A DNA stretch of 64,000 nt. Origin: Bizionia saleffrena. Its GTDB lineage: Bacteria; Bacteroidota; Bacteroidia; Flavobacteriales; Flavobacteriaceae. Both the position numbers and the translations under genes were made by a program. The DNA is taken from positions 186,001 through 250,000 of the forward strand of contig NZ_VSKM01000004.1 in the NCBI RefSeq assembly GCF_008086175.1. The letters run 5' to 3'. Positions 37,686 to 47,574 of the stretch are shown here, piece after piece; within the stretch, counting starts at the first letter, position 1, and each line of letters starts with the position of its first letter. A model generated the notes under the pieces. The model did no database searches and had not been told where the DNA came from. It was given only the letters and a program-made list of their open reading frames with translations.

Positions 37686-39536
37686 TTATTCGATAACATC
37701 CAACTCGACCTTTAAATTATCTATTATAAACTCTTGTCTGGTGGGAGTATTCTTACCCATATAAAATGATAATAAATCGTCAATATTCATATTGTCATCT
37801 AACATTACAGGATCTAAACGAATATTATCGCCAATAAAATGCACAAATTCATCTGGAGAGATTTCACCAAGACCTTTAAATCGGGTGATTTCTGGTTTTG
37901 GTTTTAATTTTTCTATCGCTTTAACACGCTCTTCATCTGAATAACAGTAAATAGTTTCCTTCTTATTTCGTACACGAAATAAAGGCGTTTGTAAAATATA
38001 TAAATGTCCGTCCTTAATAATTTCTGGAAAAAACTGAAGAAAGAATGTTATTAATAATAAACGAATGTGCATACCATCAACATCGGCATCGGTAGCGATT
38101 ACTACATTATTGTAGCGTAAATCTTCTAACGATTCTTCAATATTTAAGGCGGCTTGCAACAAATTAAATTCTTCGTTTTCGTAAACAATTTTCTTAGTTA
38201 AACCGTAGCTATTTAATGGTTTCCCTTTTAAACTGAATACCGCCTGCGTATTTACATCTCTAGACTTTGTAATACTACCAGATGCAGAATCTCCCTCGGT
38301 AATAAATAAAGTAGACTCTAAGTTTCTAGGGTTTTTAGCATCGCCAAAATGCACTCGGCAATCGCGCAATTTTTTATTGTGTAAACTTGCTTTTTTAGCG
38401 CGGTCTTTGGCTAATTTCCTAATACCAGAGAGTTCTTTACGTTCGCGTTCTGCTTGTAAAATCTTTCTCTGAATTTTATCGGCCGTTTCAGGATTTTTAT
38501 GAAGGTAATTATCTAAATGTGTTTTTAGAAAATCGTTAATATAGGTACGAACGGTTGGTAATTCACCTCCCATATCTGTAGATCCTAATTTTGTTTTTGT
38601 TTGACTCTCGAATACGGGCTCCATTACTTTAATAGCAATGGCAGAGACGACAGATTTTCTAACATCTGAAGCTTCGTAATTTTTACCGTAATATTCTCGT
38701 ATTGTTTTCACTAAAGCTTCTCTAAAAGCCGTTAAGTGCATTCCACCCTGGGTTGTATTTTGTCCGTTAACAAAAGAATGGTATTGTTCGCTATATTGTG
38801 TTTTACTGTGCGTAATGGCGACCTCGATATCCTCACCACGAAGATGAATGATAGGATAAAGTAAATCGGTAGCGTTTATATTTTCAGCTAAAAGATCTTT
38901 TAAACCATTTTCACTGAAAAATTTTTCACCGTTAAAAACTATGGTTAACCCAGGATTTAGGTATACGTAGTTTTTTAACATTTTTACAACGTACTCACTT
39001 CGGTATTTGTAATTTTTGAATATGACTTCATCTGGAACAAACGATACCTTAGTACCCTTTCTACGTGTGGTTTCCTCTAAAAACTCTTCATTAGTTAAAT
39101 TTCCTTGCTCGAAATCTGCCGAAGCACTTTTTCCATCACGAGACGATTCTACTCTAAAAAAGGACGACAAGGCATTTACCGCTTTAGTACCTACCCCATT
39201 TAAACCTACAGATTTCTTAAAGGCTTTAGAGTCGTATTTTCCCCCGGTATTCATTTTAGAAACCACATCTACCACTTTTCCTAAAGGAATACCTCGACCA
39301 TAATCGCGCACAATAACTTTGCTGCCTTGAACAGAAATATCTATAGTTTTACCGGCGCCCATAACAAACTCATCGATTGAGTTATCGAGCACCTCTTTAA
39401 GTAAAATGTAAATACCATCGTCTGGAGACGATCCATCTCCTAATTTACCAATATACATTCCTGGACGCATACGGATATGTTCCTTCCAATCTAGTGAGCG
39501 TATATTATCTTCGGTATAATTAGTTTGTTCAGACAT
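37686..39536 (-). CDS. parE: ParE: DNA topoisomerase IV subunit B
   Basis: 616 residues from the ATG at 39536 ([10 protein letters not shown]); the frame is open to 39602, but that stretch is unrelated hydrophobic sequence. GHKL ATPase motifs [15 protein letters not shown] and [10 protein letters not shown], and TOPRIM motifs [11 protein letters not shown] and [12 protein letters not shown], are present. The length is close to other ParE proteins. Its separation from parC is short, so they form one transcription unit. Confidence 0.96.
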   Translation of the reverse strand: MSEQTNYTEDNIRSLDWKEHIRMRPGMYIGKLGDGSSPDDGIYILLKEVLDNSIDEFVMGAGKTIDISVQGSKVIVRDYGRGIPLGKVVDVVSKMNTGGKYDSKAFKKSVGLNGVGTKAVNALSSFFRVESSRDGKSASADFEQGNLTNEEFLEETTRRKGTKVSFVPDEVIFKNYKYRSEYVVKMLKNYVYLNPGLTIVFNGEKFFSENGLKDLLAENINATDLLYPIIHLRGEDIEVAITHSKTQYSEQYHSFVNGQNTTQGGMHLTAFREALVKTIREYYGKNYEASDVRKSVVSAIAIKVMEPVFESQTKTKLGSTDMGGELPTVRTYINDFLKTHLDNYLHKNPETADKIQRKILQAERERKELSGIRKLAKDRAKKASLHNKKLRDCRVHFGDAKNPRNLESTLFITEGDSASGSITKSRDVNTQAVFSLKGKPLNSYGLTKKIVYENEEFNLLQAALNIEESLEDLRYNNVVIATDADVDGMHIRLLLITFFLQFFPEIIKDGHLYILQTPLFRVRNKKETIYCYSDEERVKAIEKLKPKPEITRFKGLGEISPDEFVHFIGDNIRLDPVMLDDNMNIDDLLSFYMGKNTPTRQEFIIDNLKVELDVIE

Positions 39537-39599
39537 AGTGATTAAGAGAAAGTTTAGATCGATTGCTAATATACCATATCCGTAGAAAAAATGAAAACT

Positions 39600-39996
39600 C
39601 AAAGCAACAAAGTAATTAACAAACTTTTACTTTTTTTAATAGCATAATGGTGTTAAAGAAATGTAGGATACTATAATGAATTTTAGATTTTGGTCTGACT
39701 TGTATAATTAGTTTAAAATACTAAAATTAAATCACTATGTAAGGGTTGTTATTTTTTGATTTTTAGTTCGCTTATTTTTCTTCTAATAAACAAGTGCTTA
39801 TTACCAATTCTGAGATAGGCGGAAGGAATGGTGATGTTGACTAATGATGTTAATTCAAATAAGTGTGAACCTTTTTAAATACACGTTCTATTCACTTATA
39901 GCTTGAAGGAGCCAAACGCCATTTGGTGATAACAATTGCGGCTTGAGTCTAGCAGTTTAAATGACACCATTAATAAACAGTATTATCGTAAAACAT
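39600..39996. other. gene-free stretch between ychF and parE
   Basis: About 400 bases with no convincing gene. A segment at roughly 39900-39960 is less AT-rich than other spacers here, and on the minus strand it reads as a short open frame ending LLDSSRNCYHQMAFGSFKL. An inverted repeat ATAAGTG/CACTTAT spans 39859-39899. It could be a dispersed repeat or a decayed gene; no identification is made. Confidence 0.3.
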
Positions 39997-40030
39997 AAAA
40001 AAGCCAATATCGAGAGATATTGGCTTTTTT
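39997..40030 (-). terminator. terminator after ychF
   Basis: AAAAAAGCCAATATC and GATATTGGCTTTTTT form a 15-bp stem with a 4-base loop, 20 bases beyond the ychF stop. Confidence 0.9.
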
Positions 40031-40050
40031 AATCGTGTATGGTATAAGAA

Positions 40051-41145
40051 TTAGACGTTGAATAAAAAGTGCATAACATCGCCATCTTTAACGATGTAAG
40101 TCTTCCCTTCTACTCGCATTTTTCCTGCTTCTTTTGTTTTTGCTTCGCTACCGTAAGTTACGTAATCGTCGTAACCTATTACTTCAGCTCTAATAAATCC
40201 TTTTTCGAAATCGGTATGTATCACTCCTGCTGCTTGTGGTGCCGTCGCGCCTACATCAATCGTCCAAGCACGAACTTCCTTTACACCCGCTGTAAAGTAC
40301 GTTTGTAACTTTAATAATTTGTAAGCAGAACGAATTAGTTTTGCCGAACCGGCTTCGTCTAAACCTATATCTGATAGAAACATCTGGCGCTCTTCATAAT
40401 CATCCAACTCAGTAATATCAGCTTCTGTTCCTACTGCAAGCACTATAACTTCAGCATTTTCATCTTTTACAGCTTCTTTTACCTGGTCTACATAAGCGTT
40501 TCCAGAAACTGCCGATCCTTCATCTACATTACAAACATATAACACGGGCTTATCTGTAATTAAATGAGATGGGGTAACGTAATCGTTATATTCATCGTCT
40601 GTAAACTCTAAAGCACGTACAGATATTCCTGCTTCTAAACCGGTTTTAATTTTTAATAAAACCGCTTCTTCTTTTTGCGCTTCTTTATTTCCCGTTTTTG
40701 CCGCTCTTTTTACTTTATCAAGCTTTTTTTCTACAGTATCTAAATCTTTAAGTTGTAATTCGATATCTATAGTTTCTTTATCTCTAATCGGGTTGACATT
40801 ACCATCAACGTGAATAATGTTATCGTTGTCAAAACAACGTAATACATGTAAAATAGCATCAGTTTCTCTAATATTTGCTAAAAACTGATTTCCTAAACCT
40901 TCTCCTTTACTTGCCCCTTTAACTAAACCAGCAATATCTACTATTTCTACAGTTGCTGGTAAAACACGCTCTGGATTTACTAAGCTTTCTAATTTTTCTA
41001 ATCTAGTATCGGGAACGTTTACAACTCCAATATTCGGCTCTATGGTACAAAACGGAAAGTTTGCACTTTGTGCTTTGGCATTGGATAAACAATTAAATAA
41101 AGTTGATTTTCCTACGTTTGGTAATCCTACTATTCCTGCTTTCAT
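40051..41145 (-). CDS. ychF: YchF: redox-responsive ribosome-binding ATPase/GTPase
   Basis: 364 residues, an Obg-family P-loop protein. GLPNVGKST (about 7-15), the [10 protein letters not shown] switch region, [17 protein letters not shown], a coiled-coil insertion (about 130-175), and a C-terminal TGS domain (about 280-364; ending [13 protein letters not shown]) are all as in YchF. These proteins prefer ATP over GTP and bind ribosomes. A TATATTTG -7-like element lies upstream. Confidence 0.97.
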   Translation of the reverse strand: MKAGIVGLPNVGKSTLFNCLSNAKAQSANFPFCTIEPNIGVVNVPDTRLEKLESLVNPERVLPATVEIVDIAGLVKGASKGEGLGNQFLANIRETDAILHVLRCFDNDNIIHVDGNVNPIRDKETIDIELQLKDLDTVEKKLDKVKRAAKTGNKEAQKEEAVLLKIKTGLEAGISVRALEFTDDEYNDYVTPSHLITDKPVLYVCNVDEGSAVSGNAYVDQVKEAVKDENAEVIVLAVGTEADITELDDYEERQMFLSDIGLDEAGSAKLIRSAYKLLKLQTYFTAGVKEVRAWTIDVGATAPQAAGVIHTDFEKGFIRAEVIGYDDYVTYGSEAKTKEAGKMRVEGKTYIVKDGDVMHFLFNV

Positions 41146-41352
41146 ATTATAATTTATTGTGGCGCAAATATACTATTAATTACAATTTTTTAATCTAAAA
41201 AACGAAATGTTTAAACATATAACTCACAGCGTTTTAAGTTATTTTATTAAATTAGTAGGAGAAAATGAACTCTGATTGTTATATCTATAAGATACTTAAT
41301 ATATAAATTAAGTTTTCATTTTTAAAGACTATTAACCATTAAAATAATTCTT

Positions 41353-42480
41353 ATGAAACTATTTTTACTAAGTTGCTTATCGGTATTTCTATTTTTTTCT
41401 TGTTCTGAAGAAGATGAGCTTCAACCAGAACCACATCAAATTAATATCTCCGGAAAGCTATTAGCGCCTAACAACCTCGATCCCATTTCTAATGCTAAAG
41501 TGGAAGCTTATACGAATGCTACTCTTAAAGGAAACACAGTAACCAATAATAAAGGTGAATTCAACATCTCTTTGCCTGAAGGTGCTTATAAATTAGTGCT
41601 TTCTAAAGGTTTATTTTCTACCGAACACGAGATTGCAGTAACCACCGATACTACTCTAGATAGTTACAAATTAGATATTCTACCAAAAATTGGTGTAGTC
41701 ACCGGTAATTACGATAATATAGAAAATGTTTTATACGATATTGGTTTAGTAAACCCGATAACCGGTGCGCCGTTATTCGATATTATTGAAGGTGTAAACA
41801 CTAACCGAGTACCTTACCAAACAACTCCTAAACACGGTAATCACAGCTTATCTCAAAATAAAAATGCTGCTCAAAATCCGCAATTAAACACTAATGTCTC
41901 TTTCGACTTTAGCGACTTAATTACCGATCCTGCACTTTTAGGGACTTACGATATTTTATTTCTTAACTGCGGTTTAAATGACGGTTTTGTATCTAGCGAT
42001 AGTAACCTACTAAATTATGTTAATAACGGCGGATTTCTCTATGCTACAGATTGGGCTTCAGGTTATTTAAATAGTATAACCAATGCGGGAGCCGATTATT
42101 TAACCTTTTTAGATCCTGAAAGGAGTGGAATATCACTAACCACAAATGCAACCATTTTGAATGGTGATTTAAACGCGTGGTTGTTATTAAATTTCGGAAT
42201 GACTATAGACGATAACATAGAGATTAATGCGTTTTTAAACAGCTGGCAGGTTGTCGATTCTTACGATCCTAATACGTGCGTATCTTGGCTAAACGGCCCC
42301 GTTACATACACTACCAACTCTGGTGTTGTAACAGCAAATAAAGACTTAGCCTTTACTTTTCTTGTAGGCAGTGGCGCTGTATTTTACGCGTCTTTCCATA
42401 CCGAAAATACAGATCAAGGGTTCTCGGATGTCGATAGGATTATGGAGTATTTAGTTTTCGAAATGTCTGATGTGGAATAA
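41353..42480 (+). CDS. lipoprotein with carboxypeptidase-like regulatory domain
   Basis: 375 residues with a lipoprotein signal ending at C17 (FLFFSC) followed by Glu/Asp, then a carboxypeptidase D regulatory-like beta domain (about 29-112; GKLLAPNN...GEFNISLPEGAYKLVLSKG). The remaining part looks like a class I glutamine-amidotransferase-like or ThuA-like Rossmann domain (YDILFLNCGLND, LLNYVNNGGFLYATDWAS, FYASFHTEN), but no catalytic triad was identified. Function unknown; probably a surface or outer-membrane-anchored protein. Single gene with its own terminator. Confidence 0.75.
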   Translation: MKLFLLSCLSVFLFFSCSEEDELQPEPHQINISGKLLAPNNLDPISNAKVEAYTNATLKGNTVTNNKGEFNISLPEGAYKLVLSKGLFSTEHEIAVTTDTTLDSYKLDILPKIGVVTGNYDNIENVLYDIGLVNPITGAPLFDIIEGVNTNRVPYQTTPKHGNHSLSQNKNAAQNPQLNTNVSFDFSDLITDPALLGTYDILFLNCGLNDGFVSSDSNLLNYVNNGGFLYATDWASGYLNSITNAGADYLTFLDPERSGISLTTNATILNGDLNAWLLLNFGMTIDDNIEINAFLNSWQVVDSYDPNTCVSWLNGPVTYTTNSGVVTANKDLAFTFLVGSGAVFYASFHTENTDQGFSDVDRIMEYLVFEMSDVE

Positions 42481-42494
42481 AAAACTATTAAAAC

Positions 42495-42530
42495 AAAAAA
42501 ATCTCAAGTTTAATCTTGAGATTTTTTTTT
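42495..42530. terminator. bidirectional terminator
   Basis: AAAAAAATCTCAAG (42495-42508) and CTTGAGATTTTTTT (42515-42528) form a 14-bp stem with a 6-base loop between the lipoprotein and ferredoxin genes. Confidence 0.88.
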
Positions 42531-42549
42531 ATATCACTTGAAATATAAT

Positions 42550-42903
42550 CTAGTCTTCTGGGTGCATAAAACGTTGTTTTGCTAATAACACCTCTTCTGT
42601 TTCTACGTGTTCGTCATCAGGAACGCAACAATCTACAGGGCAAACCGCGGCACATTGTGGTTCGTCATGAAATCCTTTACATTCTGTACATTTATCGGGT
42701 ACTATATAATATACTTCGTCACTAATGGGTTCTTGAGTTTCATCGGCGTCTACTACTTTTCCGTTAGGTAAAACAACATTGCCGTCCAATTGAGTTCCGT
42801 CTTTATAACGCCAGTCATCCGCTCCCTCATAAATTGCAGTATTAGGGCATTCTGGCTCACAAGCACCACAATTTATACATTCGTCTGTTATTATAATTGC
42901 CAT
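42550..42903 (-). CDS. 2[4Fe-4S] ferredoxin
   Basis: 117 residues with two cluster motifs, [13 protein letters not shown] near the N-terminus and [22 protein letters not shown] near 72-93. The second motif has an insertion of the Alvin/AlvinFd type (CxxC, 8 residues, CxxxCP). It transfers electrons in the cytoplasm; a partner is not evident. It shares a 63-base divergent region with the LuxC-like gene. Confidence 0.92.
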   Translation of the reverse strand: MAIIITDECINCGACEPECPNTAIYEGADDWRYKDGTQLDGNVVLPNGKVVDADETQEPISDEVYYIVPDKCTECKGFHDEPQCAAVCPVDCCVPDDEHVETEEVLLAKQRFMHPED

Positions 42904-42926
42904 AGCATTTTCTTTTTCTAAATTTG
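42897..42926 (+). promoter_or_regulatory. promoter of the acyl-CoA reductase gene
   Basis: TTG (42897-42899) and TAAATTTG (42919-42926) are separated by 19 bases, matching the Bacteroidetes consensus. The -33 element overlaps the start of the ferredoxin gene. Confidence 0.5.
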
Positions 42927-42928
42927 CA

Positions 42929-42960
42929 CAAATTTAAAGCCAAAACCATTCATAAGCAAA
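42929..42960 (-). promoter_or_regulatory. promoter of the ferredoxin gene
   Basis: On the minus strand TTTG (42960-42957) and TAAATTTG (42936-42929) are separated by 20 bases, an exact match to TTTG / TAnnTTTG. The -7 element lies 2 bp from the -7 element of the opposing promoter. Confidence 0.6.
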
Positions 42961-42966
42961 TACTAT

Positions 42967-44025
42967 ATGAATTTACATCAAAGAATTAACGCTTTTACTA
43001 AGTTAGGAGCCTTTTTAAGTCAGTTTACAACGCCTGAAGCTGTAAAAAATGAAACAGTAGACTACAATGAACTTTTTTTCGATGGATTTAAACACCAATT
43101 AAAATTGGCCAAAGAGCACAATGGTTGGTTTACACAAAAAAATCTTATTTTTGCATTGCAAGGTTGGGCTCAGTCTTTAACACCTTCTCAATTAGAGCAA
43201 TGGCTTAAAGAGTATAATTTTGATGCCGTTTCGCCCCAACAAGTAGCTATTATTATGGCGGGGAATATTCCGCTCGTTGGTTTTCACGATTTTATATCTG
43301 TGTTAATTTCCGGGCACGCGGTACTTGTTAAACAATCGTCTAACGATAAACATATTCTACCTTATTTAGCAAAATACTTAGAGCAGGTAGAGCCTGAGTT
43401 TAAAGGAAAAATAACTTTTACAGAAGGTAAATTGAAAGATTTCGATGCCGTTATAGCAACAGGAAGTAATAATACAGCGCGTTATTTCGAATATTATTTT
43501 AAAGGTAAATCCTCTATAATTAGAAAAAACAGAAACTCGGTAGCCGTTTTAACTGGGAACGAAACTGAACAGCAGATGCAAGATCTTTCCGAAGATATTT
43601 TTAGATATTACGGATTAGGATGCCGAAATGTGTCTAAGTTATTTTTACCTAAAGGATATAATTTTGATGCCTTCTTTAATGCTATGTTTCCTTGGAACGA
43701 CATTATAAACGAACATAAATACGCCAATAATTACGATTACAATAAAGCGGTGTACTTAATGAGTGAATTTAAAATGCTTGAAAATGGTTTCTTAATGATT
43801 AAAGAAGATGAAAGCTACTCCTCACCTATTGCTACTCTATTTTACGAATATTACGAATCTACCGAAGCACTTCAAGACAAATTAAAAACGGAAGCAGAAC
43901 AGATACAATGCATTGTTTCTAAAGGTTTTATTGATACGGAAATTCCGTTTGGAAAAACGCAAAAACCCGAGCTTTGGGATTATGCCGATGATGTAAACGT
44001 GATCGACTTTTTGTTAAAAATATAG
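42967..44025 (+). CDS. LuxC-type acyl-CoA reductase
   Basis: 352 residues, an aldehyde-dehydrogenase-fold protein of the LuxC/acyl-CoA reductase family, which reduces fatty acyl-CoA or acyl-ACP to aldehyde. The segments IIMAGNIPLVGFHDFISVLISGH and AVIATGSNNTARYFEYYF are characteristic, and the catalytic Cys is likely that of YGLGCRNVSKLFLP. Biological role in Flavobacteria is not established. Divergent from ferredoxin and followed by serC. Confidence 0.88.
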   Translation: MNLHQRINAFTKLGAFLSQFTTPEAVKNETVDYNELFFDGFKHQLKLAKEHNGWFTQKNLIFALQGWAQSLTPSQLEQWLKEYNFDAVSPQQVAIIMAGNIPLVGFHDFISVLISGHAVLVKQSSNDKHILPYLAKYLEQVEPEFKGKITFTEGKLKDFDAVIATGSNNTARYFEYYFKGKSSIIRKNRNSVAVLTGNETEQQMQDLSEDIFRYYGLGCRNVSKLFLPKGYNFDAFFNAMFPWNDIINEHKYANNYDYNKAVYLMSEFKMLENGFLMIKEDESYSSPIATLFYEYYESTEALQDKLKTEAEQIQCIVSKGFIDTEIPFGKTQKPELWDYADDVNVIDFLLKI

Positions 44026-44133
44026 ATAATAAATTATAATTTAAATAACATAAAATAAGGCATTATTTATCACCTTTGCACTTATAACAATAAAAAACAG
44101 TCTTTTTAACGGAAGATTTTAAATACCATCTTA

Positions 44134-45195
44134 ATGAAACTACACAATTTTAGTGCCGGACCTTGTATCTTGCCAAGAGAAGTAATTACTAAAGCCTCGG
44201 AAGCGCTTTTAGATTTCGATAACGGTTTGTCGTTATTAGAAATCTCACATAGAAGTAAGCCTTTTGTAGATGTTATGGATAAAGCCAGCGCCTTAGCCCT
44301 AGAACTTCTTGGTTTAGAGGGTAAAGGTTATAAAGCTCTATTTTTACAAGGTGGAGCAAGCACTCAATTTTTAATGGTAGCGTTAAATTTACTAGAAAAA
44401 AGAGCTGGTTATTTAAACACTGGAACGTGGGCCGATAAAGCTATTAAAGAAGCCAGAATGTATGGCGATGTTTATGAAGTAGGATCGTCTAAAAAAGAGC
44501 ATTTTAATTATATACCTAAAGGATACGATATCCCTTCAGACTACGATTATTTCCATTGCACGTCTAACAATACCATATTTGGAACACAAATGAAAAGTTT
44601 TCCAAAGACCGATATTCCTATGGTTTGCGATATGAGTAGCGATATTTTTTCTCGTAGTTTAGATTTTTCTCAATTCGATTTAATTTATGCCGGGGCTCAA
44701 AAAAATATGGGCCCAGCAGGAACGACACTTGTTGTTATTAAAGAAGATATTTTAGGAAAAGTATCACGCAAAATTCCATCGATGATGGATTATAAAATAC
44801 ACATCGATAAAAGCAGTATGTTTAATACACCTCCTGTCTTTGCGGTATATACGTCTATGTTAACTTTAGAATGGCTTAAAAACCTTGGTGGTATAAAAGC
44901 AATCGAAAAAGTTAACGAAATGAAAGCGCGTATTATGTATTCGGAAATCGATTTAAACCCGTTATTTAAAGGCTACTCTGCAAAAGAAGACCGCTCGAAT
45001 ATGAACGCAACCTTCACCCTTATAAATGACGACCTTAAAGAAACATTTGAAACAATGTGCCAAGAAGCAGGAATTAGAGGATTAAATGGACATAGAAGTG
45101 TGGGTGGTTACCGTGCATCAATGTACAACGCGTTATCAATAGATAGCGTTAAAGCATTAGTTGAAGTAATGAGCGAATTAGAAAGTCAGGCGTAA
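44134..45195 (+). CDS. serC: SerC: phosphoserine aminotransferase
   Basis: 353 residues, fold type I PLP enzyme. N-terminal HNFSAGPCILPREV, the FLQGGASTQF cofactor-phosphate block, and the PLP lysine in IYAGAQKNMGPAGTT near 188 are present. It also acts on the phosphoserine step and, in some species, on pyridoxine synthesis. Forms a cluster with serA 93 bases downstream. Confidence 0.97.
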   Translation: MKLHNFSAGPCILPREVITKASEALLDFDNGLSLLEISHRSKPFVDVMDKASALALELLGLEGKGYKALFLQGGASTQFLMVALNLLEKRAGYLNTGTWADKAIKEARMYGDVYEVGSSKKEHFNYIPKGYDIPSDYDYFHCTSNNTIFGTQMKSFPKTDIPMVCDMSSDIFSRSLDFSQFDLIYAGAQKNMGPAGTTLVVIKEDILGKVSRKIPSMMDYKIHIDKSSMFNTPPVFAVYTSMLTLEWLKNLGGIKAIEKVNEMKARIMYSEIDLNPLFKGYSAKEDRSNMNATFTLINDDLKETFETMCQEAGIRGLNGHRSVGGYRASMYNALSIDSVKALVEVMSELESQA

Positions 45196-45288
45196 GTAAC
45201 CCATTTTCTTATAAAAATAAAATTAATTTTAAGTTGAAGTGCTGGTAGTGAATCACATTGAAGTTCTTCAAAATTAAACCTTAAATAA

Positions 45289-46245
45289 ATGAAAGTATTA
45301 GCAAACGATGGCGTTTCACAAAGTGGAATTAAAGCATTAGAGGAGGCCGGATTTGAAGTCTTAACAACCACTGTTTCTCAAGAGCAGTTAGCAAATTTTA
45401 TAAACGAGAATAATATTACTGTACTCTTAGTACGTAGTGCAACTACCGTTAGAAAAGAAATTATCGATGCATGTCCGGGATTAAAAATAATTGGTCGCGG
45501 TGGTGTTGGTATGGACAACATAGATGTAGAATATGCGAAAGATAAAGGTATTCACGTTATAAATACACCTGCAGCCTCATCACAATCGGTTGCAGAGTTG
45601 GTATTTGCTCATTTATTTGGTAGTGTCCGTTTTTTACACGATTCGAACAGAAATATGCCTTTAGATGGTGATACACAATTTAAAAAACTTAAAAAAAACT
45701 ACGCTAAAGGTATCGAGCTTAAAGGTAAAACTTTAGGTATTGTCGGTTTTGGACGTATTGGTAAAGACGTTGCAAAAATTGCTCTAGGTGTGGGTATGAA
45801 AGTAATTGCTACCGATAAATTTATTGGTAAAGAAGATATAAAAGTAGAGTTTTACAATGGGCAATCTATAAATGTTGAAATTGAAACAGTAGCCTTAGAC
45901 GATTTATTAAAACAATCTGATTTTGTAACACTGCATGTTCCTGCTCAAAAAGGCTATGTTATTGGTAAGGAGCAATTCGAACTAATGAAAAACGGAGCCG
46001 GTATTGTAAATGCAGCGCGTGGAGGAGTTATTGACGAAGTTGCTTTAGTTGATGCCTTAGATAGCGGAAAAATTGCTTTTGCAGGATTAGATACTTTTGA
46101 AGAAGAACCTAAACCAGCAATTAAAGTATTAATGAATGGTCGCGTATCGCTTACACCACATATTGGTGCAGCAACAAACGAAGCGCAAGATAGAATAGGT
46201 ACAGAATTAGCAGAACAAATTAGCCGTTTATTACTTACAAAGTAA
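45289..46245 (+). CDS. serA: SerA: D-3-phosphoglycerate dehydrogenase
   Basis: 318 residues, short form without the C-terminal ACT domain, so serine feedback control by that domain is absent. NAD-binding GKTLGIVGFGRIGKDVAKIA near 143-162 and the Arg-Glu-His catalytic set (NAARGGVIDE, EEEP, LTPHIGAATNEAQ) are present. It begins serine synthesis from 3-phosphoglycerate and is paired with serC; serB is not in the window. Confidence 0.95.
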   Translation: MKVLANDGVSQSGIKALEEAGFEVLTTTVSQEQLANFINENNITVLLVRSATTVRKEIIDACPGLKIIGRGGVGMDNIDVEYAKDKGIHVINTPAASSQSVAELVFAHLFGSVRFLHDSNRNMPLDGDTQFKKLKKNYAKGIELKGKTLGIVGFGRIGKDVAKIALGVGMKVIATDKFIGKEDIKVEFYNGQSINVEIETVALDDLLKQSDFVTLHVPAQKGYVIGKEQFELMKNGAGIVNAARGGVIDEVALVDALDSGKIAFAGLDTFEEEPKPAIKVLMNGRVSLTPHIGAATNEAQDRIGTELAEQISRLLLTK

Positions 46246-46286
46246 AATAAAATACCACGCAGTGTTGTAATCTGTAAACAGAAATT

Positions 46287-46322
46287 AAAAAGCCGTAGAC
46301 TTATGTTTATGGCTTTTTTTAT
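46287..46322 (+). terminator. terminator after serA
   Basis: AAAAGCCGTA (46287-46296) and TATGGCTTTT form a stem with one G-U pair, followed by a T run, 42 bases beyond the serA stop. Confidence 0.75.
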
Positions 46323-46367
46323 GTAATTTTAGTACATCAATACTTTAATTAACAGAAAAACAAAGAA

Positions 46368-47006
46368 ATGGCAGGAATTTTAGACGTACTAAACTCAGAT
46401 CTTGGGCAAACAATTATAAGTGGTGTTGCAGGTTCTACAGGACAAGATAAAGACAAAACAAGTAGTGTACTTACAATGGCATTACCAGTTTTAATGAAAG
46501 CAATGGAGCGCAACGCCGCTACACCGAAGGGTGCAGAAGGTTTAATGAATGCTATTCAAGGTAAACACAGCGGTGGAATTTTAGATAATTTGAGTGATTT
46601 GTTTTCTGGTGGCGTTGATGATAATGTAAAAAATGATGGCGATAAAATATTAAATCACGTATTAGGCAGCAAAAAACGAGGCGTAGAATCTATTATCGGA
46701 CAAAAAGCAGGATTAGATGTGGGATCTGTAGGGCAAATATTAAAAGTCGCTGCTCCCATTTTAATGGGTATTATTGGTCAACAAGCACAGCAAAAGAACG
46801 TAAGCTCAACTAATGATTTATCTGGGTTATTAGGTGGATTATTGGGCGGAAACGACGCTAAAGAGGAACAAAATTTCTTAGAAAAAATTCTAGATGCAGA
46901 CGGCGATGGTAGCGTTATCGACGATGTTGCTGGTATGCTACTTGGAGGTAGTAAGAAGAAAGGTGGACTTGGCGGATTATTAGGCGGTCTTTTCGGTGGA
47001 AAATAA
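46368..47006 (+). CDS. DUF937-family protein
   Basis: 212 residues. The N-terminal helical DUF937 domain (AGILDVLNSDLGQTIISG, SSVLTMALPVLMKAM) resembles E. coli YidB. A Gly/Leu-rich C-terminal tail includes LSGLLGGLLGGND and LGGLLGGLFGGK, and a DADGDGSVIDDV segment that looks like an EF-hand-like acidic loop. No signal peptide. Function unknown. Confidence 0.85.
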   Translation: MAGILDVLNSDLGQTIISGVAGSTGQDKDKTSSVLTMALPVLMKAMERNAATPKGAEGLMNAIQGKHSGGILDNLSDLFSGGVDDNVKNDGDKILNHVLGSKKRGVESIIGQKAGLDVGSVGQILKVAAPILMGIIGQQAQQKNVSSTNDLSGLLGGLLGGNDAKEEQNFLEKILDADGDGSVIDDVAGMLLGGSKKKGGLGGLLGGLFGGK

Positions 47007-47041
47007 CCTAACAATGTATCTATAATAGTATTAATAAATCT

Positions 47042-47073
47042 AAAGAGTGAAACTTATGTTTTGCTCTTTTTTT
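47042..47073 (+). terminator. terminator after the DUF937 gene
   Basis: AAAGAG...CTCTTT with inner AAAC/GTTT form a stem of about 12 pairs with two wobbles, followed by a T run. Confidence 0.7.
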
Positions 47074-47110
47074 ATTACCCTTTAAAAATTGTATTTTTAA
47101 TAAAAAAAAA

Positions 47111-47548
47111 ATGAAAAACATCTCTCTTATACTACTGTTTTCTGTTCTAGCATTTAGTTGTAAAACAAATGAAAAGACGACAGAAAATATAAAACAGACT
47201 ACTAATACGGCAGTTGGAGATACCATTACAATCTCTGGTAAAAATCTAGAATACGATATTCTAATTATAGAACCTGGTTTTAATTATTGGCTAAAATCTA
47301 CAGCGAAGCCTCAAGGTTTTCACAACCAAGGGTACTTAGAAAATAGAAATTTCCGTTATGTTACAGAGTGGAACCAAAGAGTATCGCAACCATTACGTTA
47401 CAATTCAAAGCTTTACGAACTCCCTATTAACTACCAAAACAATATTGATTACGGTTACGCGCTAAATTACAAGCTGTACAACTATTTTATTTACTTCCAA
47501 AACACTTATAAACAAAACCTATTAGGCGGCAGAATCCCCTCAAATTAA
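47111..47548 (+). CDS. DUF6146-family lipoprotein
   Basis: 145 residues with a lipoprotein signal ending at C17 (LAFSC). The block YDILIIEPGFNYWL, RYVTEWNQRVSQP and INYQNNIDYGYALNYKLYNYFIYFQ is recognisable as DUF6146, found only in Bacteroidetes. Function unknown. First gene of a possible run with DUF6787, the His-rich protein and the TonB receptor. Confidence 0.88.
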   Translation: MKNISLILLFSVLAFSCKTNEKTTENIKQTTNTAVGDTITISGKNLEYDILIIEPGFNYWLKSTAKPQGFHNQGYLENRNFRYVTEWNQRVSQPLRYNSKLYELPINYQNNIDYGYALNYKLYNYFIYFQNTYKQNLLGGRIPSN

Positions 47549-47574
47549 TTATATTTGCGGCTGTATTGTATATT

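Noticed and set aside
41207-41275. A 22-codon frame beginning MFKHITHSVL upstream of the 41353 lipoprotein
   Set aside because: No signal sequence, repeated regulatory codon or supporting structure; compatible with chance in a spacer.
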